Shown one piece after another: positions 1-12,705 of a DNA stretch of 64,000 bases. The notes under the pieces are model-generated. The model made no database searches. It had not been told where the DNA came from and was given only the letters and a program-made list of their open reading frames with translations. The stretch covers positions 47,041 through 111,040 of the forward strand of contig CAZMRW010000003.1 in NCBI GenBank assembly GCA_964568805.1, read 5' to 3'. Source of the DNA: CAZMRW01 sp964568805. Lineage in GTDB: Bacteria; Pseudomonadota; Gammaproteobacteria; Methylococcales; Methylomonadaceae. Positions within the stretch are counted from its first letter, which is position 1; every line of letters begins with the position of its first letter. The position numbers were made by a program, and so were the translations under genes.

Positions 1-292
1 TCTCCTCTTTATAATAAATTTCAAACTCAATAGGTCCGGATTGACCTTGAGATCGGATTTTTTCAAAACCGCCACGTCCTTTAGAATCACAAGCTTCTTC
101 GACGCCGATTTTGAGCGCATCGGAAAGAAAACCAAAAACGTCAAACAGCGTGCTTTTACCAACGCCGTTTTCACCGATAACGACAGTCATGGGAGTGAGG
201 GGATTTAATTGTTGCTGATTCCACAGTCTTCCTAGTGTAATATCCTTTAACGCACGAAAATTTTTTACTCTAATGCCTTCAATTTTTGCCAT
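1..292 (-). CDS. AAA family ATPase, N-terminal part only (runs off the window)
   Basis: The reverse strand encodes 97 residues starting MAKIEGIRVKNFRALKDITL and running off the left edge. The start 'I.VKNFRALKDITL' followed by a Walker A loop GENGVGKST at about residues 40-48 is typical of RecF/SMC-like and OLD-like ABC-type ATPases. These use ATP binding to act on DNA or as part of defence and repair complexes. The Walker B, signature motif and any C-terminal nuclease domain lie outside the window, so the subfamily cannot be decided. Confidence 0.7.
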   Translation of the reverse strand, partial: MAKIEGIRVKNFRALKDITLGRLWNQQQLNPLTPMTVVIGENGVGKSTLFDVFGFLSDALKIGVEEACDSKGRGGFEKIRSQGQSGPIEFEIYYKEE

Positions 293-393
293 TTGTTTTC
301 TCTTATAGTGGCGGTCATTTTTTCATATCAGCTTTCGTTCTGATATATCCAGACGGGATCTATAATTTTGCCTGTAGATGAAGCAACTTCATT

Positions 394-421
394 GTATCTG
401 TTTAGGAGTATCTGTTTAGGA
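394..421. repeat. Tandem 14-bp direct repeat
   Basis: The unit GTATCTGTTTAGGA occurs twice back to back just beyond the 3' end of the PEP synthase gene. It is exact but only two copies long. It is probably a replication-slippage duplication without function. Confidence 0.6.
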
Positions 422-441
422 TGTATATCCCTGTTGCAATA

Positions 442-2856
442 TCATAATCCACCCAGCCGCTTTTCGGTTTCCAGCACCAGCTGCGTCGTCTTGAGCACCG
501 TATCGGGATTCAGGCTCATCGAATCGATGCCGATTTCGACCAGAAACTCTGCCATTTCCGGATAATCGGACGGGGCCTGGCCGCACAGTCCGCAATGTCT
601 TCCATTACGCTGTGCGCCGGTGACGGCGAGACGGATCATCTCTTTAACGCCGGGGTCGCGCTCGTCAAAATCTTCAGCGATGATCTGGGAATCCCGGTCC
701 ACGCCCAGGGTCAATTGGGTCAGATCGTTCGAGCCGATGGAAAAGCCGTCGAAATGCTTCGAGAAGGCATCGACCTGTATCACATTGTTCGGAATCTCAC
801 ACATCACATAGATCTGCAGGCCATTCTCGCCCCGCTTCAAGCCCAGTTCCGCCATATATGCGAGGACGCGCTCGGCTTCGTCGACCCTTCGGCAAAACGG
901 TATCATCAGGATGACGTTGGTCAGTCCCATGTCGTTGCGCACTCGTTTCATCGCCGCGCATTCCAGTGCAAAACCTTCGGCATAGGCCGGATGAGTATAG
1001 CGCGAGGCGCCGCGAAAACCGATCATCGGGTTGGCTTCGTCGAATTCGAACCAGCGCCCTCCCAGCAAAGTCGCGTATTCATTGGTCTTGAAGTCGGACA
1101 TCCTGACCACGACCGGTTTCGGGTAAAACGCGGCGGCGATCGTTCCGACGCCTTCCGATAACTTTTGTATGAAAAAATCGGCTCCTGTCTCGTAGTTCCG
1201 GGTCAATTCGTTTAATTGTTCTTGTTCGGAAGGGTCCTGCACTTTTTCGGGATGGATCAAGGCCATCGGATGGGCCTTGATGTATTCGGTGATGATAAAT
1301 TCCATCCGCGCCAAACCGACGCCATCATTGGGCAGAAAACTGGTCCTGAAGGCAATCTCCGGATTGCCGATATTGAGCATGATATGGGTAAGAGGATGTT
1401 TGAGGCCCGACAAATCGGTGGATATTATTTCAAATTGCAGGCTGCCCGGATAGACCTTGCCGACATCGCCTTCTGCGCAAGACACCGTTACCGGACTGTC
1501 GTTTTCAATCGCCGTCGTCGCATTTTCACAGCCGATGACCGCAGGAACGCCCAGTTCACGGGCGACGATGGCGGCATGGCAGGTTCGCCCGCCGCGGTTG
1601 GTGACGATCGCCGAGGCGATTTTCATTACCGGCTCCCAGTCCGGGGTGGTGATATCGGCGACCAGCACATCGCCGGCATTAAACCCGGAGAGCTGGTCCA
1701 ATGCAGTGATAATCCGGGCGTTGCCCTGCGCAATCTTGCTGCCTACCGCATGGCCGGTGACGAGGGGCGCGGCTTGTTGTTTGAGTTCGTATTGTTCCAG
1801 GATCATGCCCTGTTTCTGGGAGGTCACGGTTTCAGGCCGCGCCTGCACGATATACAGTTTTCCGTCGATCCCGTCTTTCGCCCATTCGATGTCCATGGGT
1901 TTGGGATAGCCGGCCTTGGCGCTATAGTGTTTTTCGATTTTGATCGCGTAATCGGCCAGGGTGAGCGCGTCCTGATCGCTAATGCAGAAGCGGTTGCGTT
2001 CCTGAACCGAGGTGACGACATTGCAGGTCGATTCGCGGGTGCGTCCGTCGCTATAGACCATTTTGATTTTTTTGGCTCCCAGCAAGCGCCTCAAAACGCT
2101 GCGGTAGCCTTGTTCAAAAGTCGGTTTGTGTACGTAAAACTCATCCGGGTCCACCGCGCCCTGCACGACGTTTTCACCCAAGCCGTAAGCGCCGGTAATA
2201 AATACGACGTCGCTGAAACCCGATTCCGTATCCAGTGAAAACATGACGCCGCTGGAGTCCAGATCGGAGCGCACCATTTTCATGATACCCACCGACAACG
2301 CCAGTTTAAAATGATCGAAGCCCTGATCGACCCGGTAATGAATGGCCCGATCGGTAAACAGGCTGGCAAAGCAGCGTTTGCATGCATCAAGCAAGGCCTG
2401 GTCTCCGCGGATATTGAGATAAGTGTCCTGTTGGCCGGCGAAACTGGCGGTCGGCAAATCTTCCGCGGTAGCAGAGCTGCGTACCGCGACGCTCAAATCA
2501 TCGCCGTACTCCTGCCGGAGCTCGGCAAAGGCGTCGAGGATTTGTTTTTCAAGATCGGCGGGCAACGGCGCCGCATAAATAATTTCTCGCGCTTTGCGGG
2601 CGCGTCTGGCCAAATCGGCGACATTATCCGGATCGAGATCATCCAGCGCCTGATGTAAAGAATCCCATGCCTTTGCCTGGTCCAGGACATAGCGGTAAGC
2701 GTCTGCGGTCACGGCAAAACCATTCGGAATCAAAATGCCCTGCTGCGTCAATTCGCGGTACATTTCCCCGAGCGATGCGTTTTTTCCTCCGACCAGAGGC
2801 ACGTCGTCTATCGATAAGTCCTTAAACCAGCGGACATACTGTATTTGTTCAGCCAT
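442..2856 (-). CDS. ppsA: Phosphoenolpyruvate synthase (pyruvate, water dikinase)
   Basis: The 804-residue product makes PEP from pyruvate and ATP, releasing AMP and phosphate, in the cytoplasm. The N-terminal ATP-grasp domain carries VRSSATAEDLPTASFAGQQ at about 126-143. The swivelling domain has the phosphohistidine in GGRTCHAAIVARELGVPAV, at about His427. The C-terminal PEP-binding barrel ends with the catalytic cysteine region RHCGLCGQAPSD. Length is normal for the family. A good ribosome binding site (CAGGAGAAATAT) precedes the ATG. In RuMP-cycle methanotrophs this enzyme returns pyruvate to the triose/PEP pool. It is divergent from gcvT and appears monocistronic. Confidence 0.97.
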   Translation of the reverse strand: MAEQIQYVRWFKDLSIDDVPLVGGKNASLGEMYRELTQQGILIPNGFAVTADAYRYVLDQAKAWDSLHQALDDLDPDNVADLARRARKAREIIYAAPLPADLEKQILDAFAELRQEYGDDLSVAVRSSATAEDLPTASFAGQQDTYLNIRGDQALLDACKRCFASLFTDRAIHYRVDQGFDHFKLALSVGIMKMVRSDLDSSGVMFSLDTESGFSDVVFITGAYGLGENVVQGAVDPDEFYVHKPTFEQGYRSVLRRLLGAKKIKMVYSDGRTRESTCNVVTSVQERNRFCISDQDALTLADYAIKIEKHYSAKAGYPKPMDIEWAKDGIDGKLYIVQARPETVTSQKQGMILEQYELKQQAAPLVTGHAVGSKIAQGNARIITALDQLSGFNAGDVLVADITTPDWEPVMKIASAIVTNRGGRTCHAAIVARELGVPAVIGCENATTAIENDSPVTVSCAEGDVGKVYPGSLQFEIISTDLSGLKHPLTHIMLNIGNPEIAFRTSFLPNDGVGLARMEFIITEYIKAHPMALIHPEKVQDPSEQEQLNELTRNYETGADFFIQKLSEGVGTIAAAFYPKPVVVRMSDFKTNEYATLLGGRWFEFDEANPMIGFRGASRYTHPAYAEGFALECAAMKRVRNDMGLTNVILMIPFCRRVDEAERVLAYMAELGLKRGENGLQIYVMCEIPNNVIQVDAFSKHFDGFSIGSNDLTQLTLGVDRDSQIIAEDFDERDPGVKEMIRLAVTGAQRNGRHCGLCGQAPSDYPEMAEFLVEIGIDSMSLNPDTVLKTTQLVLETEKRLGGL

Positions 2857-3174
2857 ATATTTCTCCTGGTGCTTGCTTGGGTTACCGCATTTGTCGTGTC
2901 TTTCTTAGCGATACAAATTTATGATTCAGAAACTACGCCGCCTTAATAGCTTAAAGCTTCCGGATACAAAAATCTTTAAATAAATGGGCAAGATCGGCTC
3001 GTTCAATCGAACGTCTCCGGGTTTTCCTGCTTGGACATCATAAATAAATTATATGATTATTTGTTTTGATAATTATCTATAGATATTCATCATTAGCCCA
3101 ATTTCGATCAGCTTGGTTAAAGTGTATTTCGACGTTATACTCAGCTTCTGCTTGCCATCAGTGAGAGTACCGCG
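2857..3174. other. Intergenic region between divergent ppsA and gcvT
   Basis: This 318-bp gap contains no ORF that I can support. It is AT-rich in the middle, around 3040-3095, and must hold the two divergent promoters. I looked for the conserved elements of a glycine riboswitch ahead of gcvT and did not recognise one. Confidence 0.6.
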
Positions 3175-4257
3175 ATGTTAAAAGAGACACCTTTATATCA
3201 GCTTCATCTTGATCTGGGCGCCAAAATGGCGGCATTTGCCGGATATCAGATGCCGATTTATTACCCTCGGGGCATTGTGCATGAACATCTGCATTGCCGC
3301 AGCCATGCCGGTTTTTTCGATATATCGCATATGGGGCAATGCCTGATTATTGGCGAAAAGGCTGCCGGCGAACTGGAGCGGCTGACGCCCAGCGACATTA
3401 CCGGACTAAAACAAGGCCAGCAAAAATATACCGTGTTGACCAATGACGGCGGCGGCATCCTGGACGATATCATGGTGACACGGCTTGAATCCGGTTTAAT
3501 GATCGTGGTGAATGCCGCCTGTAAAGACAAGGATTTCAGTTATTTATCCGGTCAGTTATCCGATTGCTGCCGTTTTGTCGAACTCAACGAACAGGCGTTA
3601 TTTGCATTACAGGGTCCGGCGGCGGAAGCCATCATCAGGAAATTCTCTCCAATTGCCGCCGATTTGTCTTTTATGACAGCCTGTGAAACAGCGTTGAACG
3701 GCATCAAATGCACGATCAACCGCAGCGGTTATACCGGCGAGGACGGTTTTGAAATTTCCGTTGCCAATGGTGATGCGAATGAACTGGCCCACTTGCTGCT
3801 TGCAGAATCCGGGGTTATACCCATTGGTCTGGGCGCACGGGATACCTTGCGTTTGGAAGCGGGTTTGTGTCTTTACGGGCATGAACTGAACGAAACCATA
3901 ACGCTTGTGGAGGCAGGCCTGCAATGGGTGATCAAAAAAGATCACAATCAGTTTCCTGGCGCCGTCAAAATTCTCGAACAGTTAAAAGTCGGCACAGATA
4001 AAATCCGAGCGGGGCTGGTTGCCGAGAGTAAAATCCCGGTCCGGGAAGGCAGCGCGATATTCAACACTGACGGTAATAAGATAGGCCAGGTCACCAGCGG
4101 CAGTTTTTCGCCCAGTCTCGGCAAGCCGATTGCGATGGCTTATCTGGAGCGCGATTATGCCGGCGTGGGCACTGCTTTATACACAATGGTTCGCGAGCAT
4201 CGAATACCGGTTACCGTGACTCGTTTGCCCTTCATTCCTCATCGCTATCACAGGTAA
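3175..4257 (+). CDS. gcvT: Glycine cleavage system aminomethyltransferase (T protein)
   Basis: The 360-residue protein transfers the aminomethyl carbon from lipoylated GcvH to tetrahydrofolate, giving methylene-THF and ammonia. The family signature H..CRSHAGFFDISHMGQ is near residues 37-53, and the folate-site aspartates are in GGGILDDIMVTRL. The C-terminal barrel is present (IPVREGSAIF, GQVTSGSFSPSLGKPIAMAYL). Length is normal. The stop lies 5 bp before the gcvP start, so the pair is co-transcribed. Unusually, gcvH is not between or beside them. Confidence 0.96.
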   Translation: MLKETPLYQLHLDLGAKMAAFAGYQMPIYYPRGIVHEHLHCRSHAGFFDISHMGQCLIIGEKAAGELERLTPSDITGLKQGQQKYTVLTNDGGGILDDIMVTRLESGLMIVVNAACKDKDFSYLSGQLSDCCRFVELNEQALFALQGPAAEAIIRKFSPIAADLSFMTACETALNGIKCTINRSGYTGEDGFEISVANGDANELAHLLLAESGVIPIGLGARDTLRLEAGLCLYGHELNETITLVEAGLQWVIKKDHNQFPGAVKILEQLKVGTDKIRAGLVAESKIPVREGSAIFNTDGNKIGQVTSGSFSPSLGKPIAMAYLERDYAGVGTALYTMVREHRIPVTVTRLPFIPHRYHR

Positions 4258-4262
4258 TCATT

Positions 4263-7157
<2,895 letters not shown>

Positions 7158-7612
7158 TTTCCAAATTAGAGGATGTCAGGCAGTAAACTTTTGAATCCAA
7201 AAAAGAAGGTTGCCGGAGTGTTTGCGAAATCCGAACAGTTTAATTGCTCTTAACACAGAAAGAATGATGGAATTGGCAACTGAGCGGATACGGTGTAAAA
7301 AGCTTTGTCCACAATATAAATCATGACCTCATATTCAATAAACGATTTCTATGTATATTCACATATATGAGACTTTAAGGGTGATATGAATATTAATCGT
7401 TTCATAAGTAATCGCATGCCGCGGAGTTTAAAAACATGTTTTTTAACTCCAATGCTGGAATCGGGAAAGTGCAGAAACTTATGGGACGATTAATACTATA
7501 CATGGTGGCTAAGTGATCCGGAGAGACAAGTCCATCGGCTGTAGATAAGATGACAGAAGCATCTATAAACCGATAACCCACAGTCGATGCTTAAACTATT
7601 ACAGAAGCTGAC
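7158..7612. other. Intergenic region between gcvP and the GH63-like gene
   Basis: This 455-bp gap holds no gene I can name. A 35-codon ORF at 7386-7493 follows a purine-rich AAGGGTGAT, but its product shows no domain or membrane segment. The remainder is AT-rich and presumably contains the terminator region of gcvTP and the promoter of the next gene. Confidence 0.5.
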
Positions 7613-10285
7613 ATGACAAAATCCATCAACAAATCCCAATCGGGGGCCGAAAAACTCGGCCACATCAATGCCGAACAACAGCGCATGCAGGCTCAAAACA
7701 GCGGCGATGCGGCGTGGCGATTATGGGGGCCGTATCTGAGCGAACGTCAATGGGGCACGGTGCGCGAGGACTATAGCAAAAATGGGGAAGCCTGGGGCTA
7801 TTTCAGTCACGACCAGGCTCGCAGCCGGGCCTACCGCTGGGGCGAGGACGGCATTGCAGGTCTCTGTGACGATAAGCAGCGGCTGTGTCTTGGCTTGTGC
7901 CTATGGAATGGACAGGATCCTATCCTCAAGGAACGTCTATTCGGCTTGACCAATGGTGAAGGCAATCACGGCGAAGATGTCAAGGAGTTGTATTACTATC
8001 TTGATGCAACGCCCAGCCATTCTTACCTGAAAATGCTGTACAAGTATCCACAACAGGCATTCCCTTATGCGGCATTGATCGAAGAGAACCGCAAGCGCGG
8101 CAGGGACAGTCCGGAATTCGAATTACTGGACACCGGCCTGTTCAACGATAATCGCTACTTCGACGTGTTCGTCGAATACGCCAAGGCCGACTTTGATGAC
8201 ATCTTGATGCTGATCACCGTGCATAATCGTGGCGCGGACGCGGCCCCATTACACGTACTGCCGCAACTCTGGTTCCGCAATACCTGGAGTTGGGGTTACG
8301 ATGCCACTCATCCGATACTTTCAGCCACCGGAAGCAATAGCATTTTAGCCCAGCATACCGATCTGGGCAGCTACCATTGCGATTTCGACGGCGATCCCGA
8401 ACTGCTGTTCTGCGACAATGAAACCAATATACAACGGTTGTATGACCAGCCATCCGAAGGCTATTGCAAGGATGCCATCCATGACTATCTTATCCATGGC
8501 CAACGCCACTCCGTCAATTCAGAGCGGTATGGCACCAAGGCGGCTGGGCATTTCAGTTTTTCCGTTCCGGCTCACGGCAAAGTTGCAGTGCGCCTGCGCC
8601 TGAGCAAAGATCAGAATCAGCAGCCTTTTCATGACTTTGATGACGTGTTCGCAGCCCGTCGCGGAGACGCGGACGATTTTTATGCCGAACTGCAAACCGC
8701 GTTGACCGATGACGATTCCAGACTCATCCAGCGTCAGGCACTGGCCGGCATGATCTGGAGTAAACAGTTTTATTACTACGACATCCCGCAATGGCTGAAA
8801 GGCGACCCGGCGACTGTCCAACCGCCGATAGAGCGTCTCCACGGGCGCAACAGCGACTGGCAGCATCTGAACAACGCCGACATCATTTCCATGCCCGACA
8901 CCTGGGAATATCCCTGGTATGCGGCCTGGGATCTGGCGTTCCACTGCGTGACCCTGGCGATGGTCGACCCCCGATTTGCCAAGGACCAACTGCTGCTGAT
9001 GACGCGGGAATGGTACATGCACCCGAACGGCCAGATGCCCGCTTACGAATGGAAGTTGAGCGACGTCAACCCGCCGGTGCATGCCTGGGCCGCGTGGGAG
9101 GTCTATAAATCCGGATGTCAAAACAACGGCGGCGTCGGCGACCTCGATTTCCTGGAACGGATCATGCACAAATTGATCATCAATTTCACCTGGTGGGTCA
9201 ACCGCAAGGACGCCGACGACAACAATGTCTTTCAGGGCGGCTTCCTCGGTCTGGACAACATCGGCGTGTTCGACCGCAGCGCGCCCCTGCCGGCCGGCGG
9301 CCACATCGATCAGGCCGACGGCACCAGCTGGATGGCGATGTACTGTCTGAACCTGATGCGAATCGCCCTGGAGCTGGCGTTGCATGACCGCGTTTACGAA
9401 GATATCGCCACCAAGTTTTTCGAACATTTCCTCTACATTGCCAAAGCGATGAGCAACATAGGCGATCAGCATATCGGTCTCTGGAACGAGGAAGACCAAT
9501 TTTTCTATGACGTGCTGCGCTCCCCCGATGGGACTATGATGCCGCTCAAAGTGCGCTCCATGATTGGTCTGATCCCTTTTTATGCGGTAGAGATCATCGA
9601 ACCTGAACTGCTGGATAAGTTGCCGGACTTCAAACGCCGTTTGAAATGGTTCCTTGATTACCGTCCCGATCTGGCGGCGTTGGTCGCCGATTGGAACGAG
9701 CCGGGACGCGGCGACCGCCGCTTGCTTTCCCTGCTTCGTGGTCACCGGATGAAAAAACTGTTGCACCGCATGCTGGACGAAACCGAGTTTCTATCCGATT
9801 ACGGCGTGCGCTCATTGTCGCGCGCGCATCGCGATCACCCCTATGCGGTCAGCTGCGCCAACTCGCCAATGAACGTGAATTATCAGCCGGGAGAAGCCGA
9901 ATCCGCGATGTTTGGCGGCAACTCCAACTGGCGAGGGCCCATCTGGTTCCCGGTCAATTATTTGTTAATTGTTTCGCTCAGGCGTTTTGCCAGCTTCTAT
10001 GGCGAGGACTTTAAAATAGAATGCCCATCCGGTTCGGGCATGTTTTTGTCTCTCAACGAAGTAGCCGATGAACTGTCTCAGCGACTGATCCGGATTTTCC
10101 GTAAAGACGGAAATGGGCGCAGACCCGCCTATGGTCATGATGAAAGGCTTCAACACGATCCGCACTTTAAAGACTATCTGTTATTCCACGAATATTTCCA
10201 CGGCGATGACGGCAATGGCTTAGGGGCCTCACACCAGACCGGCTGGACCGGCTTAGTGGCAAAACTGCTGCAACCGCATCCTTGA
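7613..10285 (+). CDS. GH63-like / MGH1-type glucosidase
   Basis: The 890-residue protein has no signal peptide and resembles the bacterial relatives of mannosyl-oligosaccharide glucosidase (GH63, an (alpha/alpha)6 barrel). Recognisable features are the N-terminal stretch W..WGPYLSERQWGTVREDYS, the acidic barrel segments DTWEYPWYAAWDLAFH and NVFQGGFLGLDNIGVFDRS, and the C-terminal GGNSNWRGPIWFPVNYLL. The last is the usual catalytic-side signature of this clan. The real substrate is unknown; cytoplasmic glucosyl-glycerate, trehalose-type or glycogen-derived glucosides are possible. It stands alone between gcvP and ltaE. Confidence 0.88.
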   Translation: MTKSINKSQSGAEKLGHINAEQQRMQAQNSGDAAWRLWGPYLSERQWGTVREDYSKNGEAWGYFSHDQARSRAYRWGEDGIAGLCDDKQRLCLGLCLWNGQDPILKERLFGLTNGEGNHGEDVKELYYYLDATPSHSYLKMLYKYPQQAFPYAALIEENRKRGRDSPEFELLDTGLFNDNRYFDVFVEYAKADFDDILMLITVHNRGADAAPLHVLPQLWFRNTWSWGYDATHPILSATGSNSILAQHTDLGSYHCDFDGDPELLFCDNETNIQRLYDQPSEGYCKDAIHDYLIHGQRHSVNSERYGTKAAGHFSFSVPAHGKVAVRLRLSKDQNQQPFHDFDDVFAARRGDADDFYAELQTALTDDDSRLIQRQALAGMIWSKQFYYYDIPQWLKGDPATVQPPIERLHGRNSDWQHLNNADIISMPDTWEYPWYAAWDLAFHCVTLAMVDPRFAKDQLLLMTREWYMHPNGQMPAYEWKLSDVNPPVHAWAAWEVYKSGCQNNGGVGDLDFLERIMHKLIINFTWWVNRKDADDNNVFQGGFLGLDNIGVFDRSAPLPAGGHIDQADGTSWMAMYCLNLMRIALELALHDRVYEDIATKFFEHFLYIAKAMSNIGDQHIGLWNEEDQFFYDVLRSPDGTMMPLKVRSMIGLIPFYAVEIIEPELLDKLPDFKRRLKWFLDYRPDLAALVADWNEPGRGDRRLLSLLRGHRMKKLLHRMLDETEFLSDYGVRSLSRAHRDHPYAVSCANSPMNVNYQPGEAESAMFGGNSNWRGPIWFPVNYLLIVSLRRFASFYGEDFKIECPSGSGMFLSLNEVADELSQRLIRIFRKDGNGRRPAYGHDERLQHDPHFKDYLLFHEYFHGDDGNGLGASHQTGWTGLVAKLLQPHP

Positions 10286-10458
10286 AACGGAGCCTGTTTG
10301 TTCGTCAGGATACAAGTTCTGGGACGATAAAAGATTGCCATGCCGTTCAACTTGGCAAAAGAGGTTCTCGCGTGGTGACAACGCACAGTACGGCTTCGGC
10401 ACATATCAATGCAGCACACTAGCTTTACCAAGTCGATTAAGTATCATCTTAAATTGCA

Positions 10459-11529
10459 TCAACTCAAAAGTTCAAGAAATCGATCTACTTGATCAGCCTC
10501 GGTTGCAAAACTGGTTACCAGGCGAATCAGCACCTCGTGTTGATCTAACAGGCCTGGTTTTGCACGTGGAGAATTCCACTGATAAAAAACTACGCCTTTT
10601 TCCCGGAGTTCGTCCGCGTTCGCTTTATCCAAAATACAAAATACTTCATTGGCTTCCGGGTACCACGCTAATCGGGCTCGTTTAGAGTTAATGATGCCTT
10701 TTTGCAAGCGCTCGGCCATAGCATTGGCATAACGTGCCAGGTGTAACCAAAGCTCATCCTGTAAATAAGCATCAAATTGACAAGCGATAAATCGGCTCTT
10801 GGAAAACAGTTGTGCTGCGCGTTTACGGATAAACGGCAAGTCTTTGGACAATTCCGGATTCATAAAGACCAGGGCTTCAGCACACCAGCAACCGTTTTTG
10901 GTAGCACCGAAAGAGACAATATCCACCCCTCGCTTCCAAGTCATTTCCGCTGGCGTGAGTTCCAACGCAACCAGCGCATTCGCAAAACGCGCACCATCCA
11001 TATGCAAGGGTAAGCGGTAAGTTTTTGCAATTTCCGCAATGGCGGCAATTTCATCAGGCTGGTAAAGCGTACCAATTTCGGTAGCCTGCGTAATGGAAAT
11101 CGCCATGGGCTGACCCGCATGGACAAAATTGGGCGGAAAACGCTCAATTTCAGCTTTGAGGTGGAGCGGATCAATTTTACCGTTTTCCCCGTCCACGGGA
11201 GCCAGACGTGCGCCATGTGTAAAAAACTCCGGCGCGCCACATTCATCTTCCAGCATGTGCGCTTCGCGGTGACAAAAGGAAACTCCACCCGGACGGTTGA
11301 CAGCAGCCAGTGCCAGCGAATTTGCCGCGGTGCCAGTACTTACGAAGTAAACCGCAACGTCACGTTCGAATAGCTCGTTAAACCGTTGCTCGATTTTGCG
11401 ATCAAGTGCGCTTTCGCCATAGGGCGCTGAAAATCCTGCAGAGGCTTCCAACAACCGTTGCGAGATGGCGGGGTGCGCGCCGGCCCAATTATCGGATGCA
11501 AAATTCATCGTGCGTGTTATGGGTATCAT
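10459..11529 (-). CDS. ltaE: Low-specificity threonine aldolase family (beta-eliminating lyase)
   Basis: This PLP-dependent fold-type I enzyme of 356 residues probably cleaves L-threonine or L-allo-threonine to glycine and acetaldehyde. The sequence shows NFASDNWAGAHPAI at the start, the substrate/PLP segment LHMDGARFANALVAL and the Schiff-base lysine in VSFGATKNGCWCAEAL. The open frame extends upstream to 11628. I chose the ATG at 11529 because AAAAGGTG lies seven bases before it, whereas the upstream extension looks like leader sequence. It faces the GH63-like gene convergently. Confidence 0.9.
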   Translation of the reverse strand: MIPITRTMNFASDNWAGAHPAISQRLLEASAGFSAPYGESALDRKIEQRFNELFERDVAVYFVSTGTAANSLALAAVNRPGGVSFCHREAHMLEDECGAPEFFTHGARLAPVDGENGKIDPLHLKAEIERFPPNFVHAGQPMAISITQATEIGTLYQPDEIAAIAEIAKTYRLPLHMDGARFANALVALELTPAEMTWKRGVDIVSFGATKNGCWCAEALVFMNPELSKDLPFIRKRAAQLFSKSRFIACQFDAYLQDELWLHLARYANAMAERLQKGIINSKRARLAWYPEANEVFCILDKANADELREKGVVFYQWNSPRAKPGLLDQHEVLIRLVTSFATEADQVDRFLELLS

Positions 11530-11719
11530 GTTTACACCTTTTGAAAATAGATATTGATTAGATTTAAGTTTGGCTTGATGATTCCAGGTTTCAAGCGAGG
11601 AGTCAGGTTTCTGCGTTCTGTGCATCAAAGTAAAAGCAGCTGCGACGATATCGAACTTGCGGACATGTGGCGGTTTTACCTAAACTATGTGGGTTTCCAC
11701 TTCATTTCCAGCGCATATT

Positions 11720-12523
11720 ATGAAATCAGCAGCCAAAATCATTGCCGGCTTCGCCTTGGCAGGATTGCTCGGTGCGTGCTCCGGGCATAAGCCCTCCACC
11801 ACGGCCAGCATCAGCACTCCCGCCGTTAAACCCCAAGCCAAGGCCGACCGGAAACTCTATTACATCCCGCCTCCCAAACTGCCCGGCCAATGGACTGTGG
11901 AGGATATTCTGCAAGCTTACGGCGCAAACGTGAAGGACAAACTCAACTACTATTTCACCAAGGCCAAAGTGTCCTATCCCCCTCGGGAAGTCACCCTCGT
12001 CGCCTTGAAACAGGAAAAGAAACTGGAACTATGGGCGAGGGACAGCGGCGAGTTTCGTTTCGTCCGTGACTATTACATCCTGGCCGCAAGCGGCGAGGCC
12101 GGTCCCAAATTACGGCAAGGTGACAGGCAGGTGCCTGAAGGCATTTACCGCATCGCGGAACTGAATCCCAACAGCCATTATCACTTGTCGATAAAAATAA
12201 ATTACCCCAATGAATTCGACCTCTTTCATGCCGAGCAGGAAGGGCGCATCGATCCGGGTTCGGATATTTTCATTCATGGCAAAACGGCCTCCATCGGTTG
12301 CCTGTCCATGGGCGATGCAGCGATAGAGGAACTTTTCGTCCTCACCGCGCAAGTGGGTGCCGAAAATGTCAAAGTCGTGATTGCCCCCCACGACCCCAGA
12401 GCCTATCCTCTGAAGGCTGACTCAGAAAAACTTCCGGAATGGACCTTTGAGCTTTATTCGATCATCTCCCGCGAAATTAAAGCCCTGCCACCCGTAGTGA
12501 AGCCGGCAAAATCCGGTTTATGA
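11720..12523 (+). CDS. YafK-type L,D-transpeptidase family lipoprotein
   Basis: The 267-residue product begins with a lipoprotein signal (MKSAAKIIAGFALAGLLGAC) and a clear lipobox. The YkuD fold follows, with the catalytic signature IHGKTASIGCLSMGD at about residues 187-201, giving the His and Cys of L,D-transpeptidases. Preceding segments (DRQVPEGIYRIAELNPNSHYHLS) match the YafK/DpaA branch, which includes an enzyme that releases Braun lipoprotein from peptidoglycan. It probably acts in the periplasm on peptidoglycan cross-links. The frame is open from 11687, but the ATG at 11720 gives the proper signal peptide. Confidence 0.85.
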   Translation: MKSAAKIIAGFALAGLLGACSGHKPSTTASISTPAVKPQAKADRKLYYIPPPKLPGQWTVEDILQAYGANVKDKLNYYFTKAKVSYPPREVTLVALKQEKKLELWARDSGEFRFVRDYYILAASGEAGPKLRQGDRQVPEGIYRIAELNPNSHYHLSIKINYPNEFDLFHAEQEGRIDPGSDIFIHGKTASIGCLSMGDAAIEELFVLTAQVGAENVKVVIAPHDPRAYPLKADSEKLPEWTFELYSIISREIKALPPVVKPAKSGL

Positions 12524-12705
12524 CCAGCAAGCGCTATCCAGGCTCCTTCGATTTACTTGGTGGTGCTGCCTTATCAAAATGCAAGAAAATTTTGACAGGT
12601 TCTGCCTGACGGTTTCAAATATCAAAGTGCTGTACCAATAAGTTCTTGCTTCTGTCTTAAGGCAAGTGCTTACCCATTTAAAATTAAACTGTTGGGTGAA
12701 ACGAC

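Noticed and set aside
322..348. ATATCAG...CTGATAT inverted repeat between ppsA and the AAA ATPase gene
   Set aside because: It has no T-tract after the stem on either strand that would fit a terminator for ppsA; no other role could be supported.
1216..2238. 340-codon frame opposite ppsA
   Set aside because: It lies fully antisense to a clearly conserved enzyme, has no ribosome site and no domain; it is a by-product of codon bias in the real gene.
2857..3174. Possible glycine riboswitch ahead of gcvT
   Set aside because: I could not find the conserved core elements of the aptamer in this region.
7386..7493. 35-codon ORF after AAGGGTGAT
   Set aside because: The start signal is fair, but the product has no hydrophobic or conserved segment, so I mention it only under the intergenic entry.
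8519..9766. 415-codon frame opposite the GH63-like gene
   Set aside because: Antisense shadow with His/Gln/Arg-rich, unstructured composition and no family features.
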